A stretch of DNA of 64,000 nt from Catellatospora sp. KI3 (GTDB lineage: Bacteria; Actinomycetota; Actinomycetes; Mycobacteriales; Micromonosporaceae): contig NZ_JASAMB010000007.1 in NCBI RefSeq assembly GCF_029948125.1, forward strand, positions 124,001 through 188,000. The letters are read 5' to 3'. This document shows positions 1 to 9,328 of the stretch, one piece after another (position 1 is the first letter of the stretch; every line of letters starts with the position of its first letter). The notes below the pieces were generated by a model. The model worked only from the letters and a program-made list of their open reading frames with translations. It did not search any database and had not been told where the DNA came from. The translations under genes and the position numbers were made by a program.

Positions 1-2
1 GC

Positions 3-101
3 AACGCGCCGGTGGAGCACATCGCCACCCGGGCGCGCACCACCATCGCGGGCGTGCTGGCCGTCATCGACGAGATGTACGCCGAGCCTGCCGCCTGCTG
101 A
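3..101 (+). CDS. C-terminal tail of a truncated gene
   Basis: An open frame runs in from the left edge and stops with TGA at 99-101. It gives about 32 residues that look like a helical C-terminus (segment TIAGVLAVIDEMY). The frame has the high third-position GC expected of a real gene here. Nothing in this stub identifies a family. A regulator C-terminus is possible but unsupported. The gene ends 130 bp before the LuxR-type regulator and points the same way. Confidence 0.4.
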   Translation, partial: NAPVEHIATRARTTIAGVLAVIDEMYAEPAAC

Positions 102-231
102 GCAAGCCCCACGGTCCGCCCAGGCGCCGCCCCACGGCCGCGGACCGGTCTCACCCATCCCGACGCCGCCAGGCTTGAGGCTGGTGCGGGTAACGCCCTG
201 TACGGGCGTCGCCCGCGACTAGGCTTGGGCC

Positions 232-3027
232 ATGGCGGCGCCCGTCTTCGTGGGCCGGGCGAGCGAGATCGAGCGGCTGGACGCGCTGGCCCGGGACGCG
301 GCCGCCGGCCACGGCGCGGCCGCGGTGCTCGCGGGCGAGCCGGGCATCGGCAAGACCACCCTGCTCGACCACGCGGCCGCCACCTGCGCCCGGCTGGGCA
401 TGCGGGTGCTGCGCGGCACCGCCGAGGACCTCGAGCAGCAGATGCCGTTCGCGACCATGGCCGCCTGCCTGGACCTGCGCGCGGCCGGCGACGACCCGGC
501 CGCCGGGCGGGTGCTGCGGCTGCTGCGCGGCGAGGGCGCGCTGGCCGAGAGCGCCGCCGCCGCCAACCACCAGCTCGCGGTCACCGAGGCGATGCTCGAC
601 CTGGTCGACACCTGGTGCGCCCAGGGGCCCGTCGCGGTGATCGTCGACGACGCCCAGTGGGCCGACCAAGAGAGCATGGTGGTGCTGCACCGCCTCGGCC
701 GGGGCATCGAGGAGTATCCGCTGCTGCTGGTGCTCGCCGCCCGCGCGCCCGCGCGGGGTGAGCTGGCCGGGCTCATCCGCAGCCTGCACGCGCGCGGCGC
801 CCACTCGCTGCGGCTGGACCCGCTGGCCCCCGCCGACGCCGCCGACCTGGCCGCCGGTGCCCTCGGCGCCGATCCCGGCCCGCGGCTGGCCGCGCTGCTC
901 GCCGGGGTCGGCGGCCACCCCTTCTACCTCACCGAACTGGTCGCGGCGCTGCAGCGGGAGGGCGGCATCCGGGTGGCGGACGGGCGGGCCGAGCTGATCG
1001 GGCCTGGCCGGCTGCCGCCGTCGCTGCTCGCCTCGATCCTGGGCCGCCTGGACTACCTGCCCGCGCGCGAGCGCGAGATCCTCCAGCAGGCCGCGGTGCT
1101 GTCCCGGACCATCGACGTGGGCGAGCTGGCCACCGTTCTGGGCGAGCCGGTGCTGGGGCTGTCGGAGCTGCTGTCGGCCGCGATCGAGGCGGGCATCCTG
1201 GTCGACGCGGGGCCTTACCTGGAGTTCCGGCACGCGCTGATCCGGCAGGCGCTGGTCGAGGGGGTGCCCGAGCAGCTGCGCGCGGCGCTGCACCTGCGCG
1301 CCGGGCAGGTGCTGATCACGGCGGGAGGCGGGGTCGACCGGGTGGCCGAGCACCTGGTCAGCGGGTCGGTGCTCGATCCGGCCACGCTGGACTGGCTGGA
1401 CCGCTCGGCCGAGGAGCTGATCACGCGGGCGCCGGGCACGGCGGTGCGGCTGCTGCGGCGGGCGCTGGCCTCGGTCACCGGCACCCAGGCGTACGAGCTG
1501 CGCTTTCAGCTGGTCCGGGCGCTGATCTGGGCGGGCGAGGTGGACGAGGCCGAGCGCGCCGCCCGGGGCGCCCTGGCCAAGGACACCGACCCGCACCGCC
1601 GCGCCGAGCTGTACTGGCTGCTGATGGATGCCTGCTTCCGGCAGGGCCGCCAGGCCGAGGCGGTCCGGGTGGCGGAGGCGGCGCTGGCCCGGCCCGATCT
1701 GCCGCCCGAGAGGACCGGCCGCTTCCACGGCTTCTGCGCCAAGTCGCTGTTCTTCCTGCGCCGGCACGAAGCCAGTGCCGCCGCGGCCGGGCGGGCCATC
1801 GCCGACGGCACCGCCGCCGGCGACCACTACGCCGTCGCGCTGGGCCGGATGGTCCAGGGGGTGCTGCGGCTCATCGAGGGCGACGTCCCGGGCGGGCTGG
1901 CCCTGGCCGAGCTGGCCGTCGCCGACCTGGGCGCGGGCGTGCTGCCCGACCTGCCCGCCGGGGAGCACGTGCTGAGCGGCTACTGCCTGCTGCTGCTGGA
2001 CCGGCTGGACGAGGCAGAGGCGGCGCTGGCGTACGCGCTGGACGGCAACGAACGCTACGGCGGGCCGTACCTGACCCTGGTGCACGCGCTGCGGGCGCAG
2101 CTGCGCTTCCTGACCGGACGCTGGGACGACGCCCTGGCCGAGATCGAGTCCGGCCGGGAGCACCCCGACCCGCTGGGCGACCTGCCCTGGCTGCACGGGC
2201 TCGACGCGCTGATCGCGCTGCACCGCGACCGCCCCGCGCGCGAGGTCGCCGTGGTGGCGCAGTCCCGGCACGGCGAGGCCGAGGCGCAGTACGCCTACCT
2301 GTCGGGCTGGGCGGGGGCGCTGCGGGAGCAGGGGCGGCCGCGGCACGCGATCGAGCTGCTGTACCCGTACTGGGAGCACGCCTCGGTCGCCGACCACCTG
2401 CCCCACCGCCTGATCTACCACTGCTGCGGCGACCTGGCCCGGCTGGCCGCGGCGGCCGGGGACGACGCGCGCGGGCGGGCCCTCGCCGACACGGTGGCCG
2501 AGCTGGCGCGGGCCGAGCCCGCCGTGGCCAGCCTCGCCGCGACGGCCGCCCTGTGCCGGGGCCTGGCCGAGGGCGACCCGGACCTGGTGCTGGCCGCGGC
2601 GCGGGGGTTCGGCGGCTGCGGCTGGCGCTTCCACCAGGCCCAGGCCGACGAGGACGCCGCCGCGCTACTGGCCGCGCGCGGCGAGGCGGAGCGGGCGCGC
2701 GAGCCGCTGGCGCGGGCGCTGGAGGGCTACGCCGGGTGCGACGCGGCCTGGGACGTGGCCCGCGCGCAGGCGCGGCTGCGTCAGGTCGGGGTACGCCGGG
2801 GCAGGGTCGGCCCGCGCCGGCGCCCCAAGACCGGCTGGGAGGCGCTCACCGAGACCGAGCACCGGATCGCCCTGCTGGTCGCCAGCGGCATGTCCAACCC
2901 CGAGATCGCCGAACGCCTGTTCCTGTCCCGCCGCACGGTCCAGTCCCACGTCTCCAGCATCCTCGCCAAGATCGGCGTCCACTCCCGAGTAGAGCTCGCC
3001 GTCTCCGCCCACCAACGCACCGTGTAG
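232..3027 (+). CDS. LAL-family LuxR transcriptional regulator with AAA ATPase
   Basis: This 931-residue protein has the MalT/LAL architecture. The N-terminal ATPase has a Walker A motif GEPGIGKTT at residues 35-43 and a Walker B-like stretch VAVIVDDAQWAD near 137-148. A long TPR-like helical middle follows. The C-terminal LuxR helix-turn-helix lies at about 870-925 (LTETEHRIALL, NPEIAERLFLSRRTVQSHV). Such proteins are usually ATP-dependent transcription activators that respond to an inducer bound by the central region. The ATG at 232 has no Shine-Dalgarno; a TAGGCT -10-like hexamer ends 6 bp before it, which suggests a leaderless mRNA. The target is unknown. The convergent P450 is the nearest gene and a second LAL protein lies at 19.7 kb. 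Confidence 0.9.
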   Translation: MAAPVFVGRASEIERLDALARDAAAGHGAAAVLAGEPGIGKTTLLDHAAATCARLGMRVLRGTAEDLEQQMPFATMAACLDLRAAGDDPAAGRVLRLLRGEGALAESAAAANHQLAVTEAMLDLVDTWCAQGPVAVIVDDAQWADQESMVVLHRLGRGIEEYPLLLVLAARAPARGELAGLIRSLHARGAHSLRLDPLAPADAADLAAGALGADPGPRLAALLAGVGGHPFYLTELVAALQREGGIRVADGRAELIGPGRLPPSLLASILGRLDYLPAREREILQQAAVLSRTIDVGELATVLGEPVLGLSELLSAAIEAGILVDAGPYLEFRHALIRQALVEGVPEQLRAALHLRAGQVLITAGGGVDRVAEHLVSGSVLDPATLDWLDRSAEELITRAPGTAVRLLRRALASVTGTQAYELRFQLVRALIWAGEVDEAERAARGALAKDTDPHRRAELYWLLMDACFRQGRQAEAVRVAEAALARPDLPPERTGRFHGFCAKSLFFLRRHEASAAAAGRAIADGTAAGDHYAVALGRMVQGVLRLIEGDVPGGLALAELAVADLGAGVLPDLPAGEHVLSGYCLLLLDRLDEAEAALAYALDGNERYGGPYLTLVHALRAQLRFLTGRWDDALAEIESGREHPDPLGDLPWLHGLDALIALHRDRPAREVAVVAQSRHGEAEAQYAYLSGWAGALREQGRPRHAIELLYPYWEHASVADHLPHRLIYHCCGDLARLAAAAGDDARGRALADTVAELARAEPAVASLAATAALCRGLAEGDPDLVLAAARGFGGCGWRFHQAQADEDAAALLAARGEAERAREPLARALEGYAGCDAAWDVARAQARLRQVGVRRGRVGPRRRPKTGWEALTETEHRIALLVASGMSNPEIAERLFLSRRTVQSHVSSILAKIGVHSRVELAVSAHQRTV

Positions 3028-3050
3028 ACGGCGCCGCCTCCGCGGGCGCG

Positions 3051-3069
3051 GGCTTCCGTCCCGGAAGCC
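3051..3069. terminator. hairpin between convergent genes
   Basis: GGCTTCC and GGAAGCC arms pair across a very short loop 24 bp after the LuxR stop, between it and the convergent P450. It is a weak terminator candidate without a T-run. Confidence 0.35.
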
Positions 3070-3158
3070 GACGGCAGCCGCGCGTCGCTGCATCGCTGCG
3101 CGATGTCACGCTCCTTCACGGCAACCGTCGGCGGACGGAAGCCGGTCGGTGGTCGCGG

Positions 3159-4364
3159 TCAGATCCAGGTGGCCTGGAGGGGCAGGGTGTGGGCGCCGGT
3201 CATCATGCGGGCGTCGTAGAACTCGGCGCCGTCGGCGATTTCGAGGTCGCGGCAGCGTTCCAGCAGGATGGTCATGGCCAGGCGGGCCTCCAGGCGGGCC
3301 AGCGGCGCGCCGATGCAGAAGTGGATGCCGTGGCCGAACGCCAGGTGCTGGTTCGGGTTGCGGTCGATGTCGAACCGGTCGGGGTGGGCGAAGTGCCGCT
3401 CGTCGCGGTTGGCCGAGGCGATCCAGGGCATGAGGATCTTCCCGGCGGCGACGCGCTGCCCGCCGACGGTCGCCTCGGCGGTGGTCAGCCTGGCCAGGCG
3501 CGGGAACGGGGAGCGGAAGCGGAGCACCTCCTCCAGCATCGGCGCGATCTTCGCCGGGTCGCGCCGGATCGCGGCGGCGGCGTCGCGGTGCTCGTCCAGG
3601 CACCACACCGTGTTGGTGAGCAGCGTGGTCGTGGTGATGTGCCCGGCGATCAGCAGCACGCCGAGGAAGCCCACGATCTCCTCGTCGGTCAGGTGCTCGC
3701 CGTCGACCTCCGCCGCGATCAGGGTGGTGGTCAGATCGTCGGCGGGGGAGCGGCGGCGCTGTCGGATGTGCGCCAGCAGGTAGTCGATCATGGCGCGGAG
3801 GCGCTCGCCGGCCTGGTCCAGGCGGGCCTGGTCCGGGATGACCCGCTCCGGCAGCTGGGCGTTGAGCAGCGAGTCGGCCCAGCGGCGGAACTCGGCGCGG
3901 TCGGAGGCGGGCACTCCGATCAGCTCGGCGATCACGGTGACGGGCAGCGGGTAGGCCAGGGCCTGGACGAGGTCGAAGCGGGGGCTGCCGGAGACGGCGT
4001 CGAGCAGCTCGTCGGTGATGGTGGTGATCCGCGGGGCCAGCTCGGCCACCACCCGGGGGGTGAACGCCTTGCTCACCAGGCGGCGCAGCTTGTCGTGGCG
4101 CGGCGGGTCCATCCGGACGAAGTTGCCCCGGCTGAACAGCTCCAACTCGGCCTGCGGCGGCATCAGGCCGGTCAGGTCGGAGGAGAAGGTGACCGGGTCG
4201 GACAGGACCGCCTCGATGTCGTCGTAGCCGAAGAGGTGGTAGGCGCCGTACTGCTCGTCCCAGCTGACCGGCTCGTGGGCACGCATGCGCGCGTACCAGT
4301 CGACGACGCCCTCGAAGGTTCCCGGCTGCGCGATCAGCCCAGTTCCGCTGCTGACTGTCGCCAT
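3159..4364 (-). CDS. cytochrome P450
   Basis: A class I bacterial P450 of about 401 residues, the usual length for soluble actinobacterial members. It shows the I-helix oxygen-activation segment AGHITTTT (about 240-247), the K-helix ExxR in EEVLRFRSP (about 278-286), PPRHDKLRRLV in the C-helix region, and the heme-binding loop FGHGIHFCIG with the cysteine ligand at about residue 350. It should catalyse NAD(P)H-driven hydroxylation of a small substrate and needs a ferredoxin and reductase, neither of which is adjacent. A GTG three codons upstream (4373) is possible. I prefer the ATG at 4364 because a GGGGG purine run lies 8 nt upstream. The substrate cannot be told. No biosynthetic cluster surrounds it. 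Confidence 0.93.
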   Translation of the reverse strand: MATVSSGTGLIAQPGTFEGVVDWYARMRAHEPVSWDEQYGAYHLFGYDDIEAVLSDPVTFSSDLTGLMPPQAELELFSRGNFVRMDPPRHDKLRRLVSKAFTPRVVAELAPRITTITDELLDAVSGSPRFDLVQALAYPLPVTVIAELIGVPASDRAEFRRWADSLLNAQLPERVIPDQARLDQAGERLRAMIDYLLAHIRQRRRSPADDLTTTLIAAEVDGEHLTDEEIVGFLGVLLIAGHITTTTLLTNTVWCLDEHRDAAAAIRRDPAKIAPMLEEVLRFRSPFPRLARLTTAEATVGGQRVAAGKILMPWIASANRDERHFAHPDRFDIDRNPNQHLAFGHGIHFCIGAPLARLEARLAMTILLERCRDLEIADGAEFYDARMMTGAHTLPLQATWI

Positions 4365-4446
4365 TACGACCACCCCCGTCGATTGATCTTCACCATCCTA
4401 CCCAGGTAAACGCCCAATTCCCCGCAAATCACGGCCGCCGACCCTT

Positions 4447-4507
4447 ACCGATCATGAATTTCGGAACCGGACATCCATGCCATGATTCGCATAATTTCTT
4501 GATCAAC
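4447..4507 (+). repeat. degenerate copy of the 61-bp dispersed element
   Basis: The segment begins CCGATCATGAATTT and ends TTGATCAAC. Its length and end sequences match the copies at 32918, 54181 and 54616, while the middle has diverged. It sits in the 370-bp AT-richer gap between the divergent P450 and the secretion cluster. Confidence 0.55.
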
Positions 4508-4735
4508 ATGAATGGGAGGTGTCGCGACGGCACGAAGTGGACAGTGTGATCGTCCTGATGAGAGCACGGAAGATTTGGTATCGAATACTGTACGTATGGA
4601 CATTCTCCACCCCTTGTTATATCGGTCGACCTCGTCGTACGATCGGCCGTCTGGAACGGGGGAGGCGCTACCAGACAGCGGTTTTCTCGGCAGGTGTAAG
4701 GAGTCAGCGAAGCTCGTCGGGGACGAGGGGGGCGC
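4508..4735 (+). promoter_or_regulatory. AT-richer upstream region of the Tad-type cluster
   Basis: This 228-bp stretch has clearly lower GC than its surroundings and no convincing ORF. It is the only space for a promoter of the ten-kilobase co-directional block that follows. A GAGGGGGG purine run at 4725-4732 serves as the ribosome site for the GTG at 4736. I did not find a consensus -35/-10 pair that I would commit to. Confidence 0.4.
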
Positions 4736-5332
4736 GTGAATCCATCCAGCCACAGTGGACGACTCGTGGTCCTCGCGACGGTTGTCGCGGCCACGTTGAC
4801 CATGTCCGCCGGATGTGGCGGCCCGCGCGCCGTCGACCCCGACATCAAGCCCAACCGCGCCTCGGCCCAGCCGGTCGCACCCGGCCCCTCGCTGGAGCCC
4901 GAGGACCAGCAGAACGTGGACGCGGCCTGGGCCAACTTCCAGAAGCTGAACGTGATCTACGTCAAGGCCGCCCAGACCGGCAGGTACGACTGGGCGCCGG
5001 ACATCACCGCCCGCCCGATGTACGCCTACTCCGGCGGCCGGTACATGGCCGCGCTCGAACGCGACCTGGGCGTCCTGGGCGAGCAGGGCTACGTGCGCAC
5101 CGGCGAGCCGACTGTCGCGCTGCGCCGGGTGGTGTCGGTGAGCGGGACCTCGATCACGATCGAGGTCTGCGTCGACGACGCGGGCACCGACACCGTCGAC
5201 AAGAAGACCGGCAAGTCCGTCTCGGCACCGAAGCAGAACCAGCGCTACCCGGTCACCATGCGCGCGGGGCTCTACCCCGACGGCGCGTGGCGCTGGGTCG
5301 AGTCGCAGGCAGACAGGGGTGCGTCATGCTGA
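4736..5332 (+). CDS. putative lipoprotein, first gene of the pilus block
   Basis: A 198-residue protein with an N-terminal hydrophobic stretch and a lipobox-like MSAGC (Cys27), so it is probably lipid-anchored outside the membrane. The mature part (about 55-195) resembles the small NTF2-like or DUF-type lipoproteins of actinobacteria in size, but no family can be named with certainty. Translation starts at GTG 4736 behind a GAGGGGGG purine run. Its 3' end overlaps the next start (ATG 5326) by 7 bp, so translation is probably coupled. Position suggests a role in assembling or anchoring the Tad-type apparatus. Confidence 0.75.
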   Translation: MNPSSHSGRLVVLATVVAATLTMSAGCGGPRAVDPDIKPNRASAQPVAPGPSLEPEDQQNVDAAWANFQKLNVIYVKAAQTGRYDWAPDITARPMYAYSGGRYMAALERDLGVLGEQGYVRTGEPTVALRRVVSVSGTSITIEVCVDDAGTDTVDKKTGKSVSAPKQNQRYPVTMRAGLYPDGAWRWVESQADRGASC

Positions 5333-6273
5333 ACCGTCCCATCCTCTCCCCGCGCCGGGCCCTGGCCGCACTGGCCGCCACGCTGCTGGCGGTGGTGGCC
5401 GGCCTGGTGGTGACACCCCCGGCGGCCTGGGCCGACTACATCTACTGCCCGCCCAACAGCGGCGACTGCATCCTGATCGTCACCGGGGGCGGAGGCGGCG
5501 GCGGTGGGGGCGGCGGAGGCGGTGGCGGCGGAGGCGGCGACGCCCTGTGCGAGCACGAGCAGCTCGGCCAGGTGTCCTGCTACAAGCCGGGCCTCGGCTG
5601 GTTCAACCACACCGACAGCTGCTACTACGACCGCCTCGAGCTGTCCATCGACGATCCGGTGTGGGCCGGGCACAACCCCGCCAACGGCTTCATGTACGCG
5701 GTCTGGTGCTGGGGCGGCCTGTCCGCCGGCTGGCAGCAGGCGACCACGCAGTACCTGACCAGCCCGCCACCGGGCTACGGCGGCCTGCCGTCCCCGATCA
5801 GCCTGGCCCTGCGCGCGATCAACCAGATGCCGCTGCGCGGCCCGGCCATCGGGCTGGCGCCCGACCCCGCCAACGGGCCGGGCCTGGTCGGCCTGCCCGT
5901 GTGGATGTGGAACGAGGTCAGCAACCGCACCTGGGGGCCGCTCCGCGCCACCGCCTCGGTGCCCGGCCTGTCGGTCACCGCCGAGGCCAACGTGACCCGG
6001 ATCGTCTGGACCATGGGCGACGGCGGCCGGGTCACCTGCCGCAACGCGGGCACGGAGTACACCCCGTCGCAGGGCGACGACGCGTCGCCCAACTGCGGCT
6101 ACAAGTACACCAAGTCCTCGCGCGACAAGACCGGCGGCAAGTACACCGTCACCGCCCGCAGCTACTGGCGCGTGACGTGGTCCGGTGGCGGCCGCTCCGG
6201 CACGGTCACGATCACCCGGGTGTCCTCGGTCAATATCCGCATCGACGAGATGCAGGTGGTGAACAACTCATGA
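5326..6273 (+). CDS. secreted protein with poly-glycine run
   Basis: A 315-residue protein with a Sec signal peptide (hydrophobic core at about 12-33, cleavage near AWA-DY). An uninterrupted run of about 18 glycines follows at about 54-71, encoded by GGC/GGA/GGG triplets at 5487-5540. The rest has several cysteines and Trp/Tyr-rich segments (YAVWCWGG) and a beta-rich C-terminus with TVTITRVSSVNI. The function is unknown. The signal peptide, the glycine hinge and the location directly before the CpaB/TadA genes suggest a surface component or adhesin-like partner of the pilus. The overlap with the preceding lipoprotein gene ties them together. Confidence 0.8.
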   Translation: MLNRPILSPRRALAALAATLLAVVAGLVVTPPAAWADYIYCPPNSGDCILIVTGGGGGGGGGGGGGGGGGGDALCEHEQLGQVSCYKPGLGWFNHTDSCYYDRLELSIDDPVWAGHNPANGFMYAVWCWGGLSAGWQQATTQYLTSPPPGYGGLPSPISLALRAINQMPLRGPAIGLAPDPANGPGLVGLPVWMWNEVSNRTWGPLRATASVPGLSVTAEANVTRIVWTMGDGGRVTCRNAGTEYTPSQGDDASPNCGYKYTKSSRDKTGGKYTVTARSYWRVTWSGGGRSGTVTITRVSSVNIRIDEMQVVNNS

Positions 6274-6316
6274 GCGCGCACCCGCACGTGAGGCACAGCA
6301 GTCAGGAGAAGTGGGC

Positions 6317-6991
6317 ATGAGCATCACGACGACCAACGTTCCGGCCCGGGCGCCGCTGCCGCCGATCGGGGTGGCGCGCTCGGCGCCGCGCCGCAGATCG
6401 TGGGCCCAGGCCTCGCTGGCGGTGCTGCTGATCGTGCTCGGCGCGCTGACCGCCGGCTACGTCGTCCTGCGGATGGGCAGCACCCACGACTTCCTCGCCG
6501 TCGGCCGCCCGATCGGCGCCGGAGCGGAGATCACCGCGGCGGACCTGGTCATCGTCCGGGTCAACGACGCGGCCGGGCTCAAGCCGGTCCCGGCCGGGCA
6601 GGCCGCGAACGTGGTCGGCAAGCGGACGCTGATGGCGCTGGTGCCCGGCTCGCTGATCACGATGGACCAGATCACCGACACGCCGGTGCCCGCACCCGGG
6701 ATGGACCTGGTCGGCATCGCCCTGGACGAGGACCGGATGCCGACCCTGTCGCGCATCCCGGTCGGCGCCTCGGTGCTGCTGGTGCTCAAACCGGAGGTGC
6801 GCCCGGCCGTCGACGGCGGCGCCCCGGAGCTGGTCCCGCCGCGCACCATCGCCGCGAGGATCATCGACCGGGTCGCCGGCACCAAGGTCGGCCAGACCCT
6901 GCTCAACGTCGAGGTCGCCACCGCCGACGCGCCCACCGTGGCGCTGTACGCGGCCGACAAGCGCCTCGTGCTCACCCTCGACGGGCCGTAG
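6317..6991 (+). CDS. cpaB: SAF-domain protein, CpaB/RcpC-like
   Basis: A 224-residue protein with one N-terminal membrane helix (about 30-52, SLAVLLIVLGALTAGYVVL) and a SAF-like domain (about 58-125; VGRPIGAGAEITAADLVIVRV). This is the organisation of CpaB/RcpC pilus assembly factors, which reside at the outer face of the membrane. I chose ATG 6317 over the in-frame GTG at 6311 because AGGAG lies 8 nt upstream of the ATG. It sits 10 bp before the CpaE-like gene in the same operon. The C-terminal third is less conserved. Confidence 0.82.
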   Translation: MSITTTNVPARAPLPPIGVARSAPRRRSWAQASLAVLLIVLGALTAGYVVLRMGSTHDFLAVGRPIGAGAEITAADLVIVRVNDAAGLKPVPAGQAANVVGKRTLMALVPGSLITMDQITDTPVPAPGMDLVGIALDEDRMPTLSRIPVGASVLLVLKPEVRPAVDGGAPELVPPRTIAARIIDRVAGTKVGQTLLNVEVATADAPTVALYAADKRLVLTLDGP

Positions 6992-7001
6992 GGCGGCCAC
7001 G

Positions 7002-7790
7002 ATGACGCTGATCGCCCTGGTCTCGGCGAAGGGCTCGCCGGGGTGCTCCACCGCCGCGCTGGCCTTCACGCTGACGTGGCCCGCCCCGACCCTGCTGGCC
7101 GAGTGCGACCCCGCCGGCGGCGACCTGCTCGCCGGATACCTGTCGCGCTACGAGCTGCCCACCAACCGGGGCGTGCTGCCGCTGGCCTCCTCCGCCCTGC
7201 GCGGCACCGCCGAGCAGGACCTGACCGGCAACCTCATCGACCTGGACTCCCCGCGCCAGCAGCGGATGGCGCTGCCCGGCCTGACCGAGCCGTCGCAGAG
7301 CTCGTCGCTGAACCTGGCCTGGACCAGCCTGGGCGACCTGTTCGCCCGGATGACCGGCAGCACGGTGCTGGCCGACTGCGGCCGCCTGGCCGGGGCGAAC
7401 CCGCCCTGGTCGCTGCTGGGGCGGGCCGACCTGGTGCTGCTCACGGTGCGGGCGCGCTCGCTGCGCACCGTGTCCCCGGCCGCCTCCGCGATCGGGGCGA
7501 TGCGCCGCGAGCTGCCGCCCGGGTTCGTGGAGAGCAGCGTCGGGCTGCTGCTGGTGGGCAGCGGCATCTCCGGCCGCGACATCTCCCGCAACCTGGGCGT
7601 GCCGGTGGTCGCCGCGCTGCCGTGGGATCCGGGCAGCGGGGCCGCGCTGTCCGGCGAGGGCCGGGGGCGGCGCCGGGCGCCGCTGATGAAGGCCGCCGCC
7701 GCGGCGTACGACAACGTCTGCGCGGCGATGGCCGTCGCCCGGCCGGAGGCGTCGCGCCGCGACACCGAGCGACTGCCGGTGGTCCGATGA
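7002..7790 (+). CDS. CpaE/ParA-like ATPase with variant P-loop
   Basis: A 262-residue MinD/ParA-type protein. The N-terminus carries a deviant Walker A-like segment SAKGSPGCST (about 8-17), followed by LLAECDPAGGDLLAGYLSR, which resembles the A' region of SIMIBI NTPases. Further on are a Walker B-like VLADCGRLAG and LVLLTVRAR. CpaE relatives localise Tad machinery in the cell. The canonical deviant Walker A is KGGxGKT/S. Here the second lysine/threonine pattern is replaced by PGCST, so ATP hydrolysis may be weakened or absent. The stop overlaps the TadA start (ATGA at 7787). Confidence 0.78.
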   Translation: MTLIALVSAKGSPGCSTAALAFTLTWPAPTLLAECDPAGGDLLAGYLSRYELPTNRGVLPLASSALRGTAEQDLTGNLIDLDSPRQQRMALPGLTEPSQSSSLNLAWTSLGDLFARMTGSTVLADCGRLAGANPPWSLLGRADLVLLTVRARSLRTVSPAASAIGAMRRELPPGFVESSVGLLLVGSGISGRDISRNLGVPVVAALPWDPGSGAALSGEGRGRRRAPLMKAAAAAYDNVCAAMAVARPEASRRDTERLPVVR

Positions 7791-9328
7791 CCGCCCGCCC
7801 GTACATCCCGCTGCCGCCGCCCGAGCCCAACCCGCCGGTGCGGGTCAACGGCCACGCCCGGGTGCCCTCGCCGCACGGCACCGCCGTCGCGTACGCGGGT
7901 CCGCCGTCGCCGGGGGCCCCGTCGGCCGCGCCGAACCTGCCGGTGCCGATCGACTACGGCGTGGTGCGCCAGCTGCAGAGCCGGGTCACCGAGACGCTGA
8001 CCCGGCTGCTCACCGACGCGGCCAACGTCACTCCGGCCTACCGGCGCGAGGTCGCCGCCCGGATCGGCCGCGAGATCATCGCCGATTACGCGGTGGCGAT
8101 GGCGCACGCGGGCCAGCCGATCAGCCCGGCGCAGGAGCAGGCGCTGCTCGACGCGGTCGTCGCGGGCATGTTCGGGGCGGGCCGGTTGCAGCGCCTGCTG
8201 GACGACCCGTACGTCACCAACGTGCACATCATCGGCTGCGACCAGGTGCTGCTGCACCACGCCGACGGCAGCCGCAGCCGCGGCGAGCCGGTCGCCGACA
8301 GCGACGACGAACTGGTCGGCATGCTCCAGGTGCTGGCGATGCGGGTGGCCGCGACCGAGCGCCAGCTGTCGGAGTCCAACCCGGAGCTGGACATGCAGCT
8401 GCCCGACGGCTCCCGGATGACGGTGCTGTACAAGGTGTCGCCCCGGCCGATCGTCTACATCCGCAAGCACACGCTGTTCGCCGCGTCGCTGGAGGAGCTG
8501 CGCGACCGCTACGGGATGATCGACCTGCTGATGTACCGCTTCCTGGTCAAGGCGCTGGAGGCGGGCGCGAACATAATGGTCGCGGGCCTGGCCGCCTCGG
8601 GCAAGACCACGCTGCTGCGGGCGCTGGCGCGCACCATCCCGGCGGGGGAGCCGTACATCACCCTGGAGGAGTCGCGCGAGCTGGGCCTGCACGAGGCCGC
8701 GATGCCGCATGACGAGAACTGGGTGATCAGCCTGGAGGCCCTGCAGGGCCACGGGGAGTACGACAACAACGGCAAGCGCCGCGGCGAGAAGACCCTGCAC
8801 GACATGATGCCGATCACGCAGCGGCTCGGGGTCCGGCGGGTGATCGTGGGCGAGACCCGCGGTCGCGAGATCGTGCCGATGCTGCGGGCGATGACGGTCA
8901 GCCGGGGCGCGATGTGCACCATCCACGCCCGGCAGGCGCGCGAGGTGATGGACTCGATCGTGCAGCTGGCCTGCTCGTACGGCAACGACATCGGCGCCGA
9001 GCAGGCGCTGCGGATGGCGGCCCAGGGCATCGACCTGATCGTCTACACGACCGTGGTCGACGAGCGGGCCATCGGCGGCGGCGAGCACCGGTTCGTCTCG
9101 CACGTGATCGAGGTCGGCGGCATGCGCGACGGCCGGGTCATCACCACGACCGTGTTCGGCCCCGGGCCCGACGGCCGGGGCGTGCCCCGCCACCTGCCCG
9201 AGCGCATCCGCGACGACCTGATGGACGTGGGTTACGACCCGCGCGAGCTGATCCCGTACATCGAGGCGGGGGCGCACAACCGGGGCTCCTGGACCCGGGA
9301 ACTGCACACCAAGCGGGTGCGCTCATGA
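7787..9328 (+). CDS. tadA: TadA/CpaF secretion ATPase
   Basis: A 513-residue hexameric secretion ATPase of the GspE/TadA class. A Pro-rich N-terminus of about 55 residues precedes the N-terminal domain. The catalytic domain has Walker A in AGLAASGKTTLLRAL (about 264-278), an Asp-box-type ITLEESREL, a Walker B region RRVIVGETRGREIVPMLRAM and a His-box-like GAMCTIHAR. It would power pilus extension and retraction at the cytoplasmic face. It is coupled to CpaE upstream (ATGA overlap) and TadB downstream (ATGA at 9325), which fixes both ends of the reading frame. Confidence 0.95.
   Translation: MTARPYIPLPPPEPNPPVRVNGHARVPSPHGTAVAYAGPPSPGAPSAAPNLPVPIDYGVVRQLQSRVTETLTRLLTDAANVTPAYRREVAARIGREIIADYAVAMAHAGQPISPAQEQALLDAVVAGMFGAGRLQRLLDDPYVTNVHIIGCDQVLLHHADGSRSRGEPVADSDDELVGMLQVLAMRVAATERQLSESNPELDMQLPDGSRMTVLYKVSPRPIVYIRKHTLFAASLEELRDRYGMIDLLMYRFLVKALEAGANIMVAGLAASGKTTLLRALARTIPAGEPYITLEESRELGLHEAAMPHDENWVISLEALQGHGEYDNNGKRRGEKTLHDMMPITQRLGVRRVIVGETRGREIVPMLRAMTVSRGAMCTIHARQAREVMDSIVQLACSYGNDIGAEQALRMAAQGIDLIVYTTVVDERAIGGGEHRFVSHVIEVGGMRDGRVITTTVFGPGPDGRGVPRHLPERIRDDLMDVGYDPRELIPYIEAGAHNRGSWTRELHTKRVRS

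Noticed and set aside
151-2634. 827-codon minus-strand frame antisense to the LuxR gene
   Set aside because: Composition is Arg/Gln/Pro/Gly-rich without any domain. It is a GC-bias shadow of the real plus-strand gene.
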